Assembly (NCBI RefSeq): GCF_000497205.1
Contig: NZ_AYJW01000003.1
Coordinates: 53,282-117,281 of the forward strand
DNA from: Saccharopolyspora rectivirgula DSM 43747
GTDB taxonomy: Bacteria; Actinomycetota; Actinomycetes; Mycobacteriales; Pseudonocardiaceae
DNA: 64,000 bases
Direction of reading: 5' to 3'
Made by a program: the position numbers and the translations under genes. This document shows, one piece after another, positions 1 through 10,747 of the stretch (position 1 is the stretch's first letter; each line of letters starts with the position of its first letter). The notes under the pieces were generated by a model. It saw nothing but the letters and a program-made list of their open reading frames with translations. It did no database searches and had not been told where the DNA came from.

Positions 1-1745
<1,745 letters not shown>

Positions 1746-1767
1746 CAGCCGCTTGCCAAGCCGGTGG

Positions 1768-1810
1768 GCTGGCAGGTGGGCCGGCGCGCGGCGCCTCCCC
1801 ACCTGCCAGC
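1768..1810 (+). terminator. Strong hairpin between mutB and meaB
   Basis: GCTGGCAGGTGGG (1768-1780) is perfectly complementary to CCCACCTGCCAGC (1798-1810). The stem extends outward through CCGGT/ACCGG with a small bulge. No U-tract follows, so it could be a GC-only terminator or an attenuator/processing site. A TANNNT element (TAGGCT, 1837-1842) just before meaB could be a separate promoter. Confidence 0.6.
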
Positions 1811-1853
1811 ACCGGTCGGAGCCGCTCGTACTCGGTTAGGCTGAGAGCTGATC

Positions 1854-2840
1854 ATGCCCCGTAACATCGATGTCCAGGACTACGCCAAAGGCGTGCTCGC
1901 CGGGTCCCGGGCCAAGCTCGCGCAGGCCATCACCCTGGTCGAGTCCACCCGCGCCGACCACCGGGAGAAAGCCCACCAGCTGTTGGCGGAGCTGCTCCCG
2001 CACAGCGGTGGGGCGCACCGGGTGGGGATCACCGGTGTGCCCGGTGTCGGCAAATCCACGTTCATCGAGTCCCTGGGCACCATGCTCACCGCGGCGGGCC
2101 ACCGGGTCGCGGTGCTGGCGGTCGACCCCTCCTCCACCCGCAGCGGCGGGAGCATCCTCGGTGACAAGACGCGGATGGCCCGGCTGTCCACCGATCCGGC
2201 GGCGTTCGTCCGCCCCTCCCCCTCCGCCGGCACGCTGGGCGGGGTGGCCCGGGCGACCCGGGAAACGATCGTCCTCATGGAGGCCGCCGGGTTCGACGTC
2301 GTGCTGGTGGAGACCGTGGGGGTCGGCCAGTCCGAGGTGACCGTGGCCGAGATGGTGGACTGCTTCCTGCTGCTCACCTTGGCCCGCACCGGCGACCAGC
2401 TGCAGGGGATCAAAAAAGGGGTGCTGGAGCTGGCCGACATCATCGCGGTCAACAAGGCCGACGGGGAGCACCAGGCGGACGCCCGCAAGGCCGCTCGGGA
2501 GCTGCGCAGCGCGCTCCGGTTGCTGCCCCCGGCGAGCAGTTCCTGGAAGCCGCCGGTGCTGACCTGCAGCGGTCTGCACGGGACCGGTTTGGCCGAGGTG
2601 TGGGAGCAGGTCGAGCGCCACCACGCCGCGCTGAGCGAAACCGGTGAGCTGGCCGAGAAGCGCAGCCGGCAGCAAGTGGAGTGGACCTGGGCGCTGGTGC
2701 GCGACCAGTTGATGTCCGAGCTGACCAACCACCCCGGGGTGCGCAGCATCGTCGGCGAGGTGGAAGAACAGGTCCGTTCCGGCGAGCTCACGGCGAGCAT
2801 GGCCGCGGACCGGCTGTTGCGCGCGTTCCGCGGGGCCTGA
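1854..2840 (+). CDS. meaB: Methylmalonyl-CoA mutase-associated GTPase MeaB
   Basis: A 328-residue G3E-family P-loop GTPase that loads adenosylcobalamin onto methylmalonyl-CoA mutase and protects it from inactivation. Visible motifs are Walker A GVPGVGKS (61-68), the conserved [18 protein letters not shown] switch region (about 91-108), the ETVGVGQSE segment (about 153-161) and the NKAD specificity motif (200-203). A C-terminal helical dimerisation arm follows. Length is typical. The ATG at 1854 is preceded by a weak GAGAG element. It lies 108 bp after mutB with a hairpin between them, so part of its expression may come from its own promoter. Confidence 0.95.
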   Translation: MPRNIDVQDYAKGVLAGSRAKLAQAITLVESTRADHREKAHQLLAELLPHSGGAHRVGITGVPGVGKSTFIESLGTMLTAAGHRVAVLAVDPSSTRSGGSILGDKTRMARLSTDPAAFVRPSPSAGTLGGVARATRETIVLMEAAGFDVVLVETVGVGQSEVTVAEMVDCFLLLTLARTGDQLQGIKKGVLELADIIAVNKADGEHQADARKAARELRSALRLLPPASSSWKPPVLTCSGLHGTGLAEVWEQVERHHAALSETGELAEKRSRQQVEWTWALVRDQLMSELTNHPGVRSIVGEVEEQVRSGELTASMAADRLLRAFRGA

Positions 2841-2994
2841 CCGCATCCGCTCGGGAACCGTCCGGGGAATTTCCGATTACCGGGTGGGGGCGGATCAGCG
2901 TTCCGTGCGGCAGGATTACGAGTTGCCGGATCTCCACCGAGGACCGAGCGGATACTGGACGGCAGCACGGCACAGTGAGCGGGAAGGCGCGGGA

Positions 2995-3357
2995 ATGATC
3001 GACATGCGGCTGACCATCGACAGCAACTCCGGTGTGCCGCCTTTTGAGCAGGTGCGTTCCTCGATAGCCGAACAGGTCAACAGCGGTGAACTTCCGGTCG
3101 GGGCGAAGCTGCCCACCGTGCGGGCCTTGGCCGCCGACCTGGGGATAGCGGTGAACACGGTGGCCAAGGCCTACCGGGAGCTCGAGCAGGCCGGGCTGAT
3201 CGAAACGCGGGGTCGGGCCGGCACTTTCGTCAGCGGCACCGGTAGCGAGAGCCATCGCAGAGCAGCGGCCGCCGCAGCCGAGTACGCCCGCACGGTGCAC
3301 GCCCTGGGCATCAGCCGCGACCAGGCGTTGGCCATCGTCGAAGCAGCCCTGTCCTGA
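2995..3357 (+). CDS. Short GntR-family regulator, YtrA type
   Basis: A 120-residue one-domain regulator. Residues ~10-80 are a GntR winged helix (PPFEQVRSSIAEQVNSGEL, then LPTVRALAADLGIAVNTVAKAYRELEQ), followed by a short helical tail rather than a full FCD or UTRA ligand domain. This is the YtrA arrangement, usually linked to ABC transporter genes, but no transporter adjoins it here. The ATG at 2995 follows GGGAAGG; a second ATG nine bases later is possible. It follows meaB by 154 bp and its target cannot be deduced from position alone. Confidence 0.85.
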   Translation: MIDMRLTIDSNSGVPPFEQVRSSIAEQVNSGELPVGAKLPTVRALAADLGIAVNTVAKAYRELEQAGLIETRGRAGTFVSGTGSESHRRAAAAAAEYARTVHALGISRDQALAIVEAALS

Positions 3358-3466
3358 GCCGGCACCTCCCCTGTTCCACAGCGGACCGCAGCGCTCCGGG
3401 GCGTTGCCGAGCGCGTCGTCGTTCCCGCGGAAAAGCCCGCGCAGCGGGGGAACGGTGGGAACCCGC

Positions 3467-5599
3467 TCAGTTCGCCGACGTGGACCGGGCCAGCAAGTCG
3501 GGCACGTCGAAGGACAGCACGGGATCGCCGAACGCGGGACCCGCCGCGACCGCGCACCCCAGTTGCCGCCACACCTGCGCCTGCTGCTCAGTGTGGACAC
3601 CGCTGACCCACACCTGCGCACCGCACTGCTGCAGCAGCGGAACGAAGGCGTGCACCGCCCGCACTTCGGGCGCCTCGGTGGATTCCGCCGAATGCACCGC
3701 TTGAACCAGGTCTTCGGCCAACCGGACGGTGTCCACCTCGAGTTCGCGCAGCAGCCGCAGCTCCGCCGCGGCACCGCGCAACCCGTGCAGACCGGTCCGC
3801 AGGCCGAGCTCGCCGAGCAGCGCGAGGTTCTCCCTGGCCTCCTCGTCTCCGGTTTCCAGCACGGTCACCGGTAGCAGCAGCCGCAGCCAGCCGGGACCGA
3901 TGTCGTCCCACGCCAGGACCTGGCGCGCGGCCGCCACCAGGTCCGGATCGCGCGCTTGGTTCTCGCTCAGCGCCACCGTGACCGGCACCGGTTCACCGCT
4001 CTGCTGCCAGTCCCGCTGCTGCTCCCGCACTTGCCGCAGCACCCAGTCCCGCACCACCAGAGCGGCACCGGACTTCTCGGCCAGGCGCAGGCAATCCGAG
4101 TGCTCGACGGTGTCGTGCACCCCGGTTTCCCACAACAGCTGCGCTTCCAGCTCGAGCAGCTCACCGGACTCCAGCGAGACCAGCGGCCGGTAGACGATGT
4201 CCATCTCCCCGAGCTCCAGGCCGCCGGCGAGCACCGCGGCCAGCTTGGCCTCGACGCGCTCTTCCGACCCCCGGTCCGGGTCGAACAGCGCCCACTGGCG
4301 GCTCCCGGTCCGCTCGGCGCGGCGCAGCGCCACATCAGCGGCCCACAGCAGGTCCGCCGGATCGCTGCCGGCGGCCTGCCGCTGCACCACACCGATGCAG
4401 GCGGAAGTGGTGACACCGTGCTGGTCCACGTAGACCGGCTCGGCCAGGGCCCGGTTGATCATCCCGGCGAATTCCCCGATGGACGGGGTCTGCGCGCGCT
4501 GCCGGACCACGATCGCGAATTCGACCCCGCCGAATCGGGCCACCAACGCGTCCTCACCCTCGACGAGCTGGCGCAGCCGGTGCGCGACGGCGCGGAGCAG
4601 CTTCTCCCCCGCTTCGTGCCCGAGCCCGTCGTTGATCAGCTCGAAGCCGTCCAGCGCCAGGTGGTAGACGGTGAGCGTGTCCTCCGGGTGGTTGGCCAGT
4701 GCGGTCTCCAGCCGGGTGCGGAAGTACTGCCGGTTCGGCAGATCGGTGAGGGGGTCGTGCAGCGCCTGGTGCTGGAACCGCTTCTGCAACAGGTGCAGGT
4801 CGGTGACGTCCTGCACCATGGTCAGGAAGTTGGCCGGCTTGCCGTCCTGGTCCGGCAGCACCGAAATCGCCAGGTTCGCCCACACGTGCCCGCCGTTGGC
4901 CCGCAGCAGTCGCTTCCGCTCCGGCAGCTGCCAGGCCCCCTCGCTGCCGGAGAGCTGCCGGTACGCGGCGGAGACGTCCGCCACGTCGTCCGGATGGCAC
5001 AGGTCGAAGATCGTCTTCCCGGCGAGTTCCTCGGCCGGATAGCCGAAGGTCTCCTCCCAAGCCGGATTGACCTGCAGGAACGCACCGCTCGTGTCGCAAA
5101 CGGCGATCCCGACCGGGGTGTTGGCGAAGGTTTCGCTGAACCGCGCTTCGCTGCGGTCCGCCCGGCGCTTCGTCTCCGCCAGCTCACCGGCGAGGCGGTC
5201 CCGGATCGCGGTCGCGTAACCGGTGGTCACCTCGGACAGCGCCGTCGCCAGGCGGTGCAGGTCACGGGGCGGGTCCTCGCCCAGCAGGAGGTCGCACAGC
5301 ACTCGCAGACTGGCGCCGGGGTCCTCCTCCGGTGACGTTTCGGCCAGCCGCCGGCCGAGCTGCTGAGCGGTTCCGGCCAGGGCGGAGTCCTCGGTCATCG
5401 CTTCCAGCAGCCGGTCGATGAGCTTCCGCAGCGATTCCTCGGCGGCCGAGCGGAGTTGACCGGAGCAGGAGGCACCGCTGAGCCGGGCGGCCCAGCGGCC
5501 GGCCAGTTCGGCTCTCCGGCCGGCGTCGCAGTAGCCGCGGGGGAGCACATCCGCTGCCGCTGGTTCTTCCGGAGTTCCCAAGTCCGCACACCTGCCCAT
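3467..5599 (-). CDS. PAS-GGDEF-EAL protein with both catalytic domains degenerate
   Basis: About 710 residues if the ATG at 5599 is used; the frame stays open to a GTG at 5773, so the N-terminus is uncertain. Order: an N-terminal helical region (~1-150), a PAS domain (~155-275; FANTPVGIAVCDTSGAF), a GGDEF fold (LHDPLTDLPNRQYFRTRLE onward) and an EAL fold. The GGDEF signature reads GGVEF (4517-4531), with the catalytic Asp replaced by Val. In the EAL domain, EAL reads EAQ, the metal-binding Asn of VNLS is Ala (VALS), the E(L/I)TE motif is replaced by LLPV, and DDFGTG is lost (LHGLRG). It is therefore unlikely to make or cleave c-di-GMP and is probably a sensor or binding protein. It is the most downstream member of a minus-strand run. 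Confidence 0.85.
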   Translation of the reverse strand: MGRCADLGTPEEPAAADVLPRGYCDAGRRAELAGRWAARLSGASCSGQLRSAAEESLRKLIDRLLEAMTEDSALAGTAQQLGRRLAETSPEEDPGASLRVLCDLLLGEDPPRDLHRLATALSEVTTGYATAIRDRLAGELAETKRRADRSEARFSETFANTPVGIAVCDTSGAFLQVNPAWEETFGYPAEELAGKTIFDLCHPDDVADVSAAYRQLSGSEGAWQLPERKRLLRANGGHVWANLAISVLPDQDGKPANFLTMVQDVTDLHLLQKRFQHQALHDPLTDLPNRQYFRTRLETALANHPEDTLTVYHLALDGFELINDGLGHEAGEKLLRAVAHRLRQLVEGEDALVARFGGVEFAIVVRQRAQTPSIGEFAGMINRALAEPVYVDQHGVTTSACIGVVQRQAAGSDPADLLWAADVALRRAERTGSRQWALFDPDRGSEERVEAKLAAVLAGGLELGEMDIVYRPLVSLESGELLELEAQLLWETGVHDTVEHSDCLRLAEKSGAALVVRDWVLRQVREQQRDWQQSGEPVPVTVALSENQARDPDLVAAARQVLAWDDIGPGWLRLLLPVTVLETGDEEARENLALLGELGLRTGLHGLRGAAAELRLLRELEVDTVRLAEDLVQAVHSAESTEAPEVRAVHAFVPLLQQCGAQVWVSGVHTEQQAQVWRQLGCAVAAGPAFGDPVLSFDVPDLLARSTSAN

Positions 5600-5905
5600 C
5601 GAGATCGCGGTGTCCTGCCGGTCCCACCCGGTCCGAGACGCTCCACCGCTCGCCAGAGGACTTCTCGAGCGGCTCGGTGCGGTCGACACCCGCTCCGGCG
5701 ATCCGCGGCGGAGCGGCAGCACGCGCTCTCCGGAGTGCAGTTCTCCTCGTCCTTCCCGGCTGGTTCCGGCCACTGGGCGACGCCGCCTTCCCGCGAGCTG
5801 TAATGGTCCGGCGACGCAGAGTGTCGATCAAGATCCTTTACATTCTTAGCACGAATCACCGACCTCGGAAGTGTTAATTCGAACTGGCGTGCAGTCACCG
5901 CGCGC
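5600..5905. other. Non-coding or N-terminal extension region
   Basis: The gap before the GGDEF/EAL gene. The minus strand stays in frame back to 5773 but shows no conserved residues, and its composition looks like chance coding. Bases 5820-5880 are comparatively AT-rich (TTTACATTCTTAGC) and are the best place for the promoter of the minus-strand gene. No other gene is seen. Confidence 0.4.
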
Positions 5906-6805
5906 TCAGTGCGCTTCTTCGAGGGCCTCCCCCTCCGCCACCAGGTCGTCCAGTTTCGCGAGGTCGTCGGCGCTGAGCTCGAGATCACCCGCCGCGGTGT
6001 TCTCCTCGAGGTGCTCGAGCTTCGAGGTGCCGGGGATGAGCAGCACGTTCGGCGACCGCTGGAGCAGCCACGCCAGCGACACCCGCGCTGGTGCGACCCC
6101 GTGCCGATCAGCGACCTCCTGCAGCACCGAGTCGCGTCGAGCCCGGCTGTCGGCGAAGCCGGAGCCGAGCGGGAAGAACGGCACGAAGGCCACGCCGAGC
6201 TCGGCGGTGCGCTGCAGCAGCGCCACCGAGGTGCGGTTGACGAGGTTGTACAGGTTCTGCACCGCGGCGACCGGGGCCAGTTGCCGCGCCTGTTCGAACT
6301 GCTCGACGTCGACGTTGGAGAGGCCGATCGCCCGGATCAGCCCCTCCTGCTGCAGTTCCACCAGAGCACCGAGCTGGTCGGCGAGGGTGATGCCCGGTTG
6401 CTCGACGACGTGCCGCAGGTACACCAGGTCCAGGGCCTCCAGCCGGAGCCGGCGCAGGTTGTCGTGCACCTGGGCCTTCAGCGCGTCCGGGTGCCCCAGC
6501 GGCAGCCAGGCCGCCCGGTGGTCCCGGTAGGCGCCGATCTTGGTGGCGATCACGAGCTGCTCGGGGTAGGGGTGCAGGGCTTCCGCGATGAGCTCGTTGA
6601 CCACCCACGGCCCGTAGTAGTCGCTCGTGTCGATGTGGTCCACGCCCAGCTCCACCGCGCGCCGCAGGACCTGCAGCGCCTGCTGCCGGTCGGCCGGCGG
6701 GCCGAACACCCCGGGTCCGGCGAGCTGCATGGCACCGAACCCCACGCGGTGCACGTCACGTCCGTCGATCAGCGGGAAAGTACCGCCCAGTGCATTGCTG
6801 GTCAC
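5906..6805 (-). CDS. Aldo/keto reductase family oxidoreductase
   Basis: A 299-residue NADPH-dependent reductase of the AKR superfamily with a TIM-barrel fold. The barrel start VHRVGFGAMQLAG, the catalytic tetrad context (DTSDYYG Tyr, TKIGAYR Lys, VYLRHV His) and the GLSNV segment after the fifth strand are visible. Near the C-terminus is the NADPH-binding LLIPGTSKLEHLEEN. The GTG at 6805 (VTSNALGG) is taken as the start because upstream sequence is low-complexity Ser/Cys/Arg and unlike the family; there is no clear ribosome-binding site. The M50 gene ends 46 bp upstream on the same strand. The substrate is unknown. Confidence 0.85.
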   Translation of the reverse strand: MTSNALGGTFPLIDGRDVHRVGFGAMQLAGPGVFGPPADRQQALQVLRRAVELGVDHIDTSDYYGPWVVNELIAEALHPYPEQLVIATKIGAYRDHRAAWLPLGHPDALKAQVHDNLRRLRLEALDLVYLRHVVEQPGITLADQLGALVELQQEGLIRAIGLSNVDVEQFEQARQLAPVAAVQNLYNLVNRTSVALLQRTAELGVAFVPFFPLGSGFADSRARRDSVLQEVADRHGVAPARVSLAWLLQRSPNVLLIPGTSKLEHLEENTAAGDLELSADDLAKLDDLVAEGEALEEAH

Positions 6806-6851
6806 GACGCGATGCTGCTGGATGGAGGCCCGACAAGCAATGCGCCGGAGA

Positions 6852-7559
6852 TCACACCTGCGGCAGCAACAGCATCCAGCGGGCCCCGAGGACGAGCGAG
6901 ACGACACCGGTGAGGAACCAGCTGGCCAGCCACAACCCGGCCGGCACCCCGGTGAGCCGGGCCAACTGGTCGGCGTCGGAATCGGGCACCCGACGGCGAG
7001 CCCGCTTCGCCCGCAGCTCCAGCACCGGCCGGATACCCCCGAACAGCAGGAACCAGCTCAGCAGCGCACCGCACACGGCCTGCCACGCCGGGTCGGCGTA
7101 CCACGACACCGCGCCCAGCAGGCCACCGGTCACCAGCACGGACAGCACGCCGTAGGCGTTGCGGACGGCCAGCAGCATGGCGGCCAGCAGACCGACGCAC
7201 ACCCACAGCAGCAGCTGGGTCCGGCCGGCGGTCACCAACCACGCCCCGCCCAGCCCGAGCAGCGAGACCGCCGGGTACCCGGCGAACAGCGTGAGCACCA
7301 TGCCGGGGCCGGTGGACTTCCCGGTGGACACGGTCAGCCCGGAGGTGTCCGAGTGCAGCCGGATCCCGTTGAGCTTGCGCCCGCTGAGCAGCGCCACGAG
7401 CGCGTGACCCCCTTCGTGGGCGATGGTCACCGCGTTCCGCAGCAGTCGCCACGAGCGCCGGCCGATGACCAGCAGCAGCGACACCAGTCCGGTCACCAGC
7501 GCCACCGCGTTGCCCGCATCGAGCAGCTGCGCTGTCCAGTCACGCACTAATTCGTCCAC
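6852..7559 (-). CDS. M50-family membrane zinc metalloprotease
   Basis: A 235-residue polytopic membrane protein with a TM helix at ~20-35, then the zinc-binding HEGGH (H48, E49, H52) at the start of a helix. About five further hydrophobic segments follow. HExxH inside the membrane with an early position matches the small actinobacterial M50B-like peptidases, although the second metal-ligand motif is not obvious. GTG start at 7559 with AGAGAA upstream. It lies upstream of, and probably is cotranscribed with, the aldo/keto reductase. The cleavage substrate is unknown. Confidence 0.8.
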   Translation of the reverse strand: MDELVRDWTAQLLDAGNAVALVTGLVSLLLVIGRRSWRLLRNAVTIAHEGGHALVALLSGRKLNGIRLHSDTSGLTVSTGKSTGPGMVLTLFAGYPAVSLLGLGGAWLVTAGRTQLLLWVCVGLLAAMLLAVRNAYGVLSVLVTGGLLGAVSWYADPAWQAVCGALLSWFLLFGGIRPVLELRAKRARRRVPDSDADQLARLTGVPAGLWLASWFLTGVVSLVLGARWMLLLPQV

Positions 7560-7680
7560 AACAGATTCTCTAGTTCGCCGCGTCAGCGCGGAAAGCGAGT
7601 TCTCCGACGGGGCACAGCGTAGTCACCGGAGCCGACCCCGACCGCAATCCGTTAGCCACGCCGCAATCCCCGCCGGCCGC

Positions 7681-9000
7681 TCAGTCGAAGAAACTGGCCA
7701 CGTCCACCGGTCCACCGGCCGCGGCGAACTCCTCGGACACCGCTTCCCGCAGCTGCGGATCCGCCAGGTAGTCCAGCGCGGTCAGGGCCAGCCCCACCGC
7801 CCCGTCCAGCACGGCGCGGTCGCCGCCCGGCGAAGCCGCGGCCGCGGCGAACTCCTCGGTGTGCAGTGCCAGGGTCGGGTTCCCCAAGCCGATCATCGGG
7901 TGGATAGCCGGCAAGCGGTAGCTGAGGTTGCCCAGGTCCGTCGACCCGGTCAGGTATTCCGGGACCGCCCCGCCGGGCAGGGCTTTCCGCCCCCGCCGCG
8001 CCTGGTGCTGCGTCCAGCGGGCGGCGAGCGCGGTGTTGTGCCGGATCGGCAAGTAAGGCGGGTTGGCGTCCCAGTTCAGCTTCACCCCGCAACCGGTGGC
8101 CGCCGCCGCGCCACGGGCGATCTTCTCCACCCGGCGCGCCATGTCGGCAAGGGCTCCGGGCACCGAGGAACGCAGGTAGAACAGGAGCGCAGCCCGGTCC
8201 GGGACGACGTTGGGGCGCTTCCCGCCGTCGGTGATGACGCCGTGCACCCGGTCGGTGGGCGGGATGTGCTGGCGCAGCGCCGCAACCCCCTGGTAGGTCG
8301 CCACCGCCGCGTCCAGCGCGTTGCGCCCCATGAACGGCTGCGCAGCGGCGTGCGCGGCCACCCCGTGGAAGACGATCTCCACCTGGCGCCGCCCCAGGAA
8401 CGGGTGCGTGGCGATGTCGTGCGAGAACGGGTGCAGCATGACCACCGCGTCCACGTCGTCGAAAACCCCGGCCCGCGCCAGGTGCTCCTTGCCGCCACCG
8501 CCCTCCTCGGCCGGGGTGCCGACCAAGCTCACCCGACCACCGGTCTCCGGCAGCTCCGCGGCAGCGGCCAAGAACGCGCCGACCGCTGAAGCGCAGATGA
8601 TGTTGTGCCCGCAGCCGTGGCCGATGCCGGGCAGCGCGTCGTACTCGGCGAGCACCGCCACGTGCGGCCCTCCGGTCCCCACGACGGCCTGGAAGGCCGT
8701 CTCCAAGCCGCCGATCCCGGTGCTCACCTGGTGCTCGTGCGCCCGCAGCAGCGCGGCGACCTTCTCCACCGAGCGGTGCTCCGCGAACCCCTCCTCCGGC
8801 TCGGCGTGCAGCTGCCGGCTCAGCTGGACCAGCTCCGCGGAGAGCTCCTCCACCCGCTGCTCAACGGCGGTGCAGGTCTTCTCCCCGGCCCCGGCGAAAT
8901 CGGAGCGCAGCGGTTGAGCAGTTCGCACCGCTCGCTCCGTGAGCTGCTCGACGGCCTGCAGGTACGCGTCATCCGGCTGCACTGGCTGAGACTGAGTCAC
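7681..9000 (-). CDS. M20-family amidohydrolase (AbgB / PM20D2-like)
   Basis: A 439-residue di-metal hydrolase. Metal-binding and catalytic segments visible are AEYDALPGIGHGCGHN (the HGCGHN His cluster), GTPAEEGGGGK (catalytic EE pair) and HPFSHD. The dimerisation 'lid' domain lies between GVAAHAAAQPFMGRNALDA and the return to the catalytic core, where STDLGN and ALHTEEF supply late residues. The pattern is that of the p-aminobenzoyl-glutamate hydrolase/M20D2 dipeptidase group rather than a DapE-type enzyme. GTG start at 9000. It follows the EI24 gene by 35 bp on the same strand. The physiological substrate is not evident. Confidence 0.88.
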   Translation of the reverse strand: MTQSQPVQPDDAYLQAVEQLTERAVRTAQPLRSDFAGAGEKTCTAVEQRVEELSAELVQLSRQLHAEPEEGFAEHRSVEKVAALLRAHEHQVSTGIGGLETAFQAVVGTGGPHVAVLAEYDALPGIGHGCGHNIICASAVGAFLAAAAELPETGGRVSLVGTPAEEGGGGKEHLARAGVFDDVDAVVMLHPFSHDIATHPFLGRRQVEIVFHGVAAHAAAQPFMGRNALDAAVATYQGVAALRQHIPPTDRVHGVITDGGKRPNVVPDRAALLFYLRSSVPGALADMARRVEKIARGAAAATGCGVKLNWDANPPYLPIRHNTALAARWTQHQARRGRKALPGGAVPEYLTGSTDLGNLSYRLPAIHPMIGLGNPTLALHTEEFAAAAASPGGDRAVLDGAVGLALTALDYLADPQLREAVSEEFAAAGGPVDVASFFD

Positions 9001-9035
9001 AGCCAGGACTGTAGGCGAAACTCAGAGCGGTGACA

Positions 9036-9794
9036 TCAACTTCCGGTTACGCGTTGCGGCTCATCGGTCAGCCGGTGCGCCAGCAACGTCCCCCCGACCA
9101 CCGCGGAGGGGATCACCACCAGCTGCGCGACCGGGATCAGGCACAACAGGTAGACCGGCAGCCCGAAGCCGAAGGTCATCGGCCGGTTCCGGCGCAGCGC
9201 TCGATGCCGGTGCCGGATCCCCAGGCCGCGCCGCTGGAACAGCAGCCCGACCATCTCCAAGCTGATCATCCAGGCCCCGAACAGCGCCCCCAGGACCGGG
9301 GAGGCGAGTTGCCCGGCCACCGGGACCAGGCCGATGGCGAACAGCACCACCGCGCCGCAGACGGTGATGCCGATCAGCTTCAGCGAGTCGGCGAGGCCGC
9401 GGAGGGAAGAGCGGACGAACCCGGCCCCGTCCCCGGAGGTGTCCAGCCCGAGCTCCTCTTCCACTTCCTCCGCGATGTACTCGTAGAACGGTCCGCCGAC
9501 GAACAAGGTCACCGCGATGAACGAGATCGAGGCCAGCAGCACCGCTGCCCCCACCACCAGCACTCCGAGGACCACTCGCAAGGTCGTCCGCAGCGCTTGC
9601 GACCAGTCCTGCGCGAACGGCGTCATCCAGGTGACCAGGTCACCGCTGAAGTACAGGAGCGTCCCGACACCGCCCAGCAGCAGCAGGGTGCTGAGCACCG
9701 CGGGCAATGCGCCGAGCAGCAGCAGCCGGGGCCTGCGCGCGATGGTGGTGAATCCGGAACCGAGCGTGCGGACTCCAGCCAAGAAAGAACTCAT
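9036..9794 (-). CDS. EI24-domain (CysZ-like) integral membrane protein
   Basis: A 252-residue membrane protein with the EI24/CysZ pattern. A cytosolic start (SSFLAGVRTLGSGFTTIARRPRLLLLGALPAVLS) is followed by two long hydrophobic hairpins, an amphipathic middle (FYEYIAEEVEEELGL) and two more TM segments ending in PVYLLCLIPVAQLVVIPSAVVGGTLL. CysZ homologues carry sulfate in proteobacteria; in actinobacteria the role is unproven. ATG at 9794 with CCGGAG upstream is preferred over a TTG at 9821. It is the first gene of a likely three- to four-gene minus-strand run. Confidence 0.85.
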   Translation of the reverse strand: MSSFLAGVRTLGSGFTTIARRPRLLLLGALPAVLSTLLLLGGVGTLLYFSGDLVTWMTPFAQDWSQALRTTLRVVLGVLVVGAAVLLASISFIAVTLFVGGPFYEYIAEEVEEELGLDTSGDGAGFVRSSLRGLADSLKLIGITVCGAVVLFAIGLVPVAGQLASPVLGALFGAWMISLEMVGLLFQRRGLGIRHRHRALRRNRPMTFGFGLPVYLLCLIPVAQLVVIPSAVVGGTLLAHRLTDEPQRVTGS

Positions 9795-10275
9795 GTGGAA
9801 CGTTCTCCGGTGCAACGCCAATCGATCATCTTCACCATAACTGGTGAGTTATACCGCCGATCGAACTACCGAACACAAGAACTAGTCGTTGCCCACCGGC
9901 ACGTTTCCACCGCACCTTCAGCAGATCGAGCAGCTCATGGAGGTGCGGCCCGCGGCAATACCCCAGTCCCCACTGGACCGGTGCCGGTACGGCGACCACA
10001 CGAACAGGTGCTCGCGCTGCAGTTTTTCCGCCTCGCAAGTTATTTCGCAGCGGCCGCTTTCCGTTGGCTGGGTTATTTTTGCTGCGTCCGCGGAAGCCAG
10101 GCACATTAATTTCCGCCGCTGGCAACCTTTTGGGTTTTGTCAGCGTACTGACTGATGTGGAGACACCAAGGGGGGATGTCCCCGGGTGCTCCATTTGACC
10201 GCCTGGCTCAGGCGGAAAACCGTAATACGCACACACCCGAACCTTTGTGGCATTCCGATGAGAGGTAGAACCGCC
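9795..10275. other. Intergenic region without a convincing gene
   Basis: 481 bp between two divergent genes. It is more AT-rich than the flanks (10020-10090 contains AGTTTTTCC, AAGTTATTTCG and GGTTATTTTTGC). Short open frames on both strands lack ribosome-binding sites and recognisable sequence. It contains a 16-bp palindrome near the EI24 start and must hold promoters for both neighbours. Confidence 0.4.
9832..9847. promoter_or_regulatory. 16-bp palindrome upstream of the EI24 gene
   Basis: TCACCA-TAAC-TGGTGA is a perfect 6-bp inverted repeat with a 4-bp AT-rich centre, 38 bp upstream of the EI24 start codon, in a promoter-like position. This is the size of a dimeric repressor site. The binding protein is unknown. 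Confidence 0.35.
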
Positions 10276-10701
10276 ATGCGCAAAGCCCGCTCGCGTATCT
10301 TCGCCGTCGCCGCCGGTTCAATGCTGACCCTGGCCACGGCTTTCGCCGGTACCTCTACCGCCCAGACCGAGGAACAGGTCGACGTCCAGGAAGCGCACCA
10401 CGCCATGGCCGCTGCGTGCCAGGACGGCTACCTCTGCATCTGGGAGGGCCCGTACGGACAGGGCAAGCGAGTCGACCTGTTCTACTGCAACCAGACCGTG
10501 CACCTCAAGGACTACGGCCTGGAGCGGGTCGGCTCGTTCGTGAACAACCAGTACGACGGGACGGTCGCGTACTTCTACGGCCCGAAGGACCCGATGGACG
10601 GTGACAGCCCGATCGTGCAGCAGTACACCTCCACCGCCTTCGAGATCCGGGACAACGACCAGAACAAGTACACCACCCACGTGGAGGCCTGCCGCGGCTG
10701 A
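10276..10701 (+). CDS. Secreted peptidase inhibitor family I36 protein
   Basis: A 141-residue exported protein. Residues 1-31 form a Sec signal peptide (MRKARSRIF, then a hydrophobic AVAAGSMLTLATAFA, cleavage near TSTAQT). The mature part has four Cys (CQDGYLCIWEG, FYCNQ, EACRG), enough for two disulfides. The CIWEGPYGQG motif is typical of the beta/gamma-crystallin-like I36 (SMPI-like) domain of actinomycetes. It is predicted to act outside the cell, possibly as a protease inhibitor, though most family members are untested. ATG at 10276 has AGAGGT upstream. It is monocistronic with a terminator. Confidence 0.82.
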   Translation: MRKARSRIFAVAAGSMLTLATAFAGTSTAQTEEQVDVQEAHHAMAAACQDGYLCIWEGPYGQGKRVDLFYCNQTVHLKDYGLERVGSFVNNQYDGTVAYFYGPKDPMDGDSPIVQQYTSTAFEIRDNDQNKYTTHVEACRG

Positions 10702-10715
10702 CGGCTCCCCCAACA

Positions 10716-10747
10716 GCTGACCCGTCCCGGCTGCGGGGCGGGTCAGC
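10716..10747 (+). terminator. Terminator after the I36 gene
   Basis: GCTGACCCG (10716-10724) pairs with CGGGTCAGC (10739-10747), with additional CCCG/CGGG pairing inside. It begins 15 bp after the I36 stop codon. Confidence 0.65.

Noticed and set aside
9889..10155. Small cysteine-containing frames on either strand of the 9.8-10.3 kb gap
   Set aside because: No ribosome-binding site and no recognisable motif such as a WhiB cysteine set.
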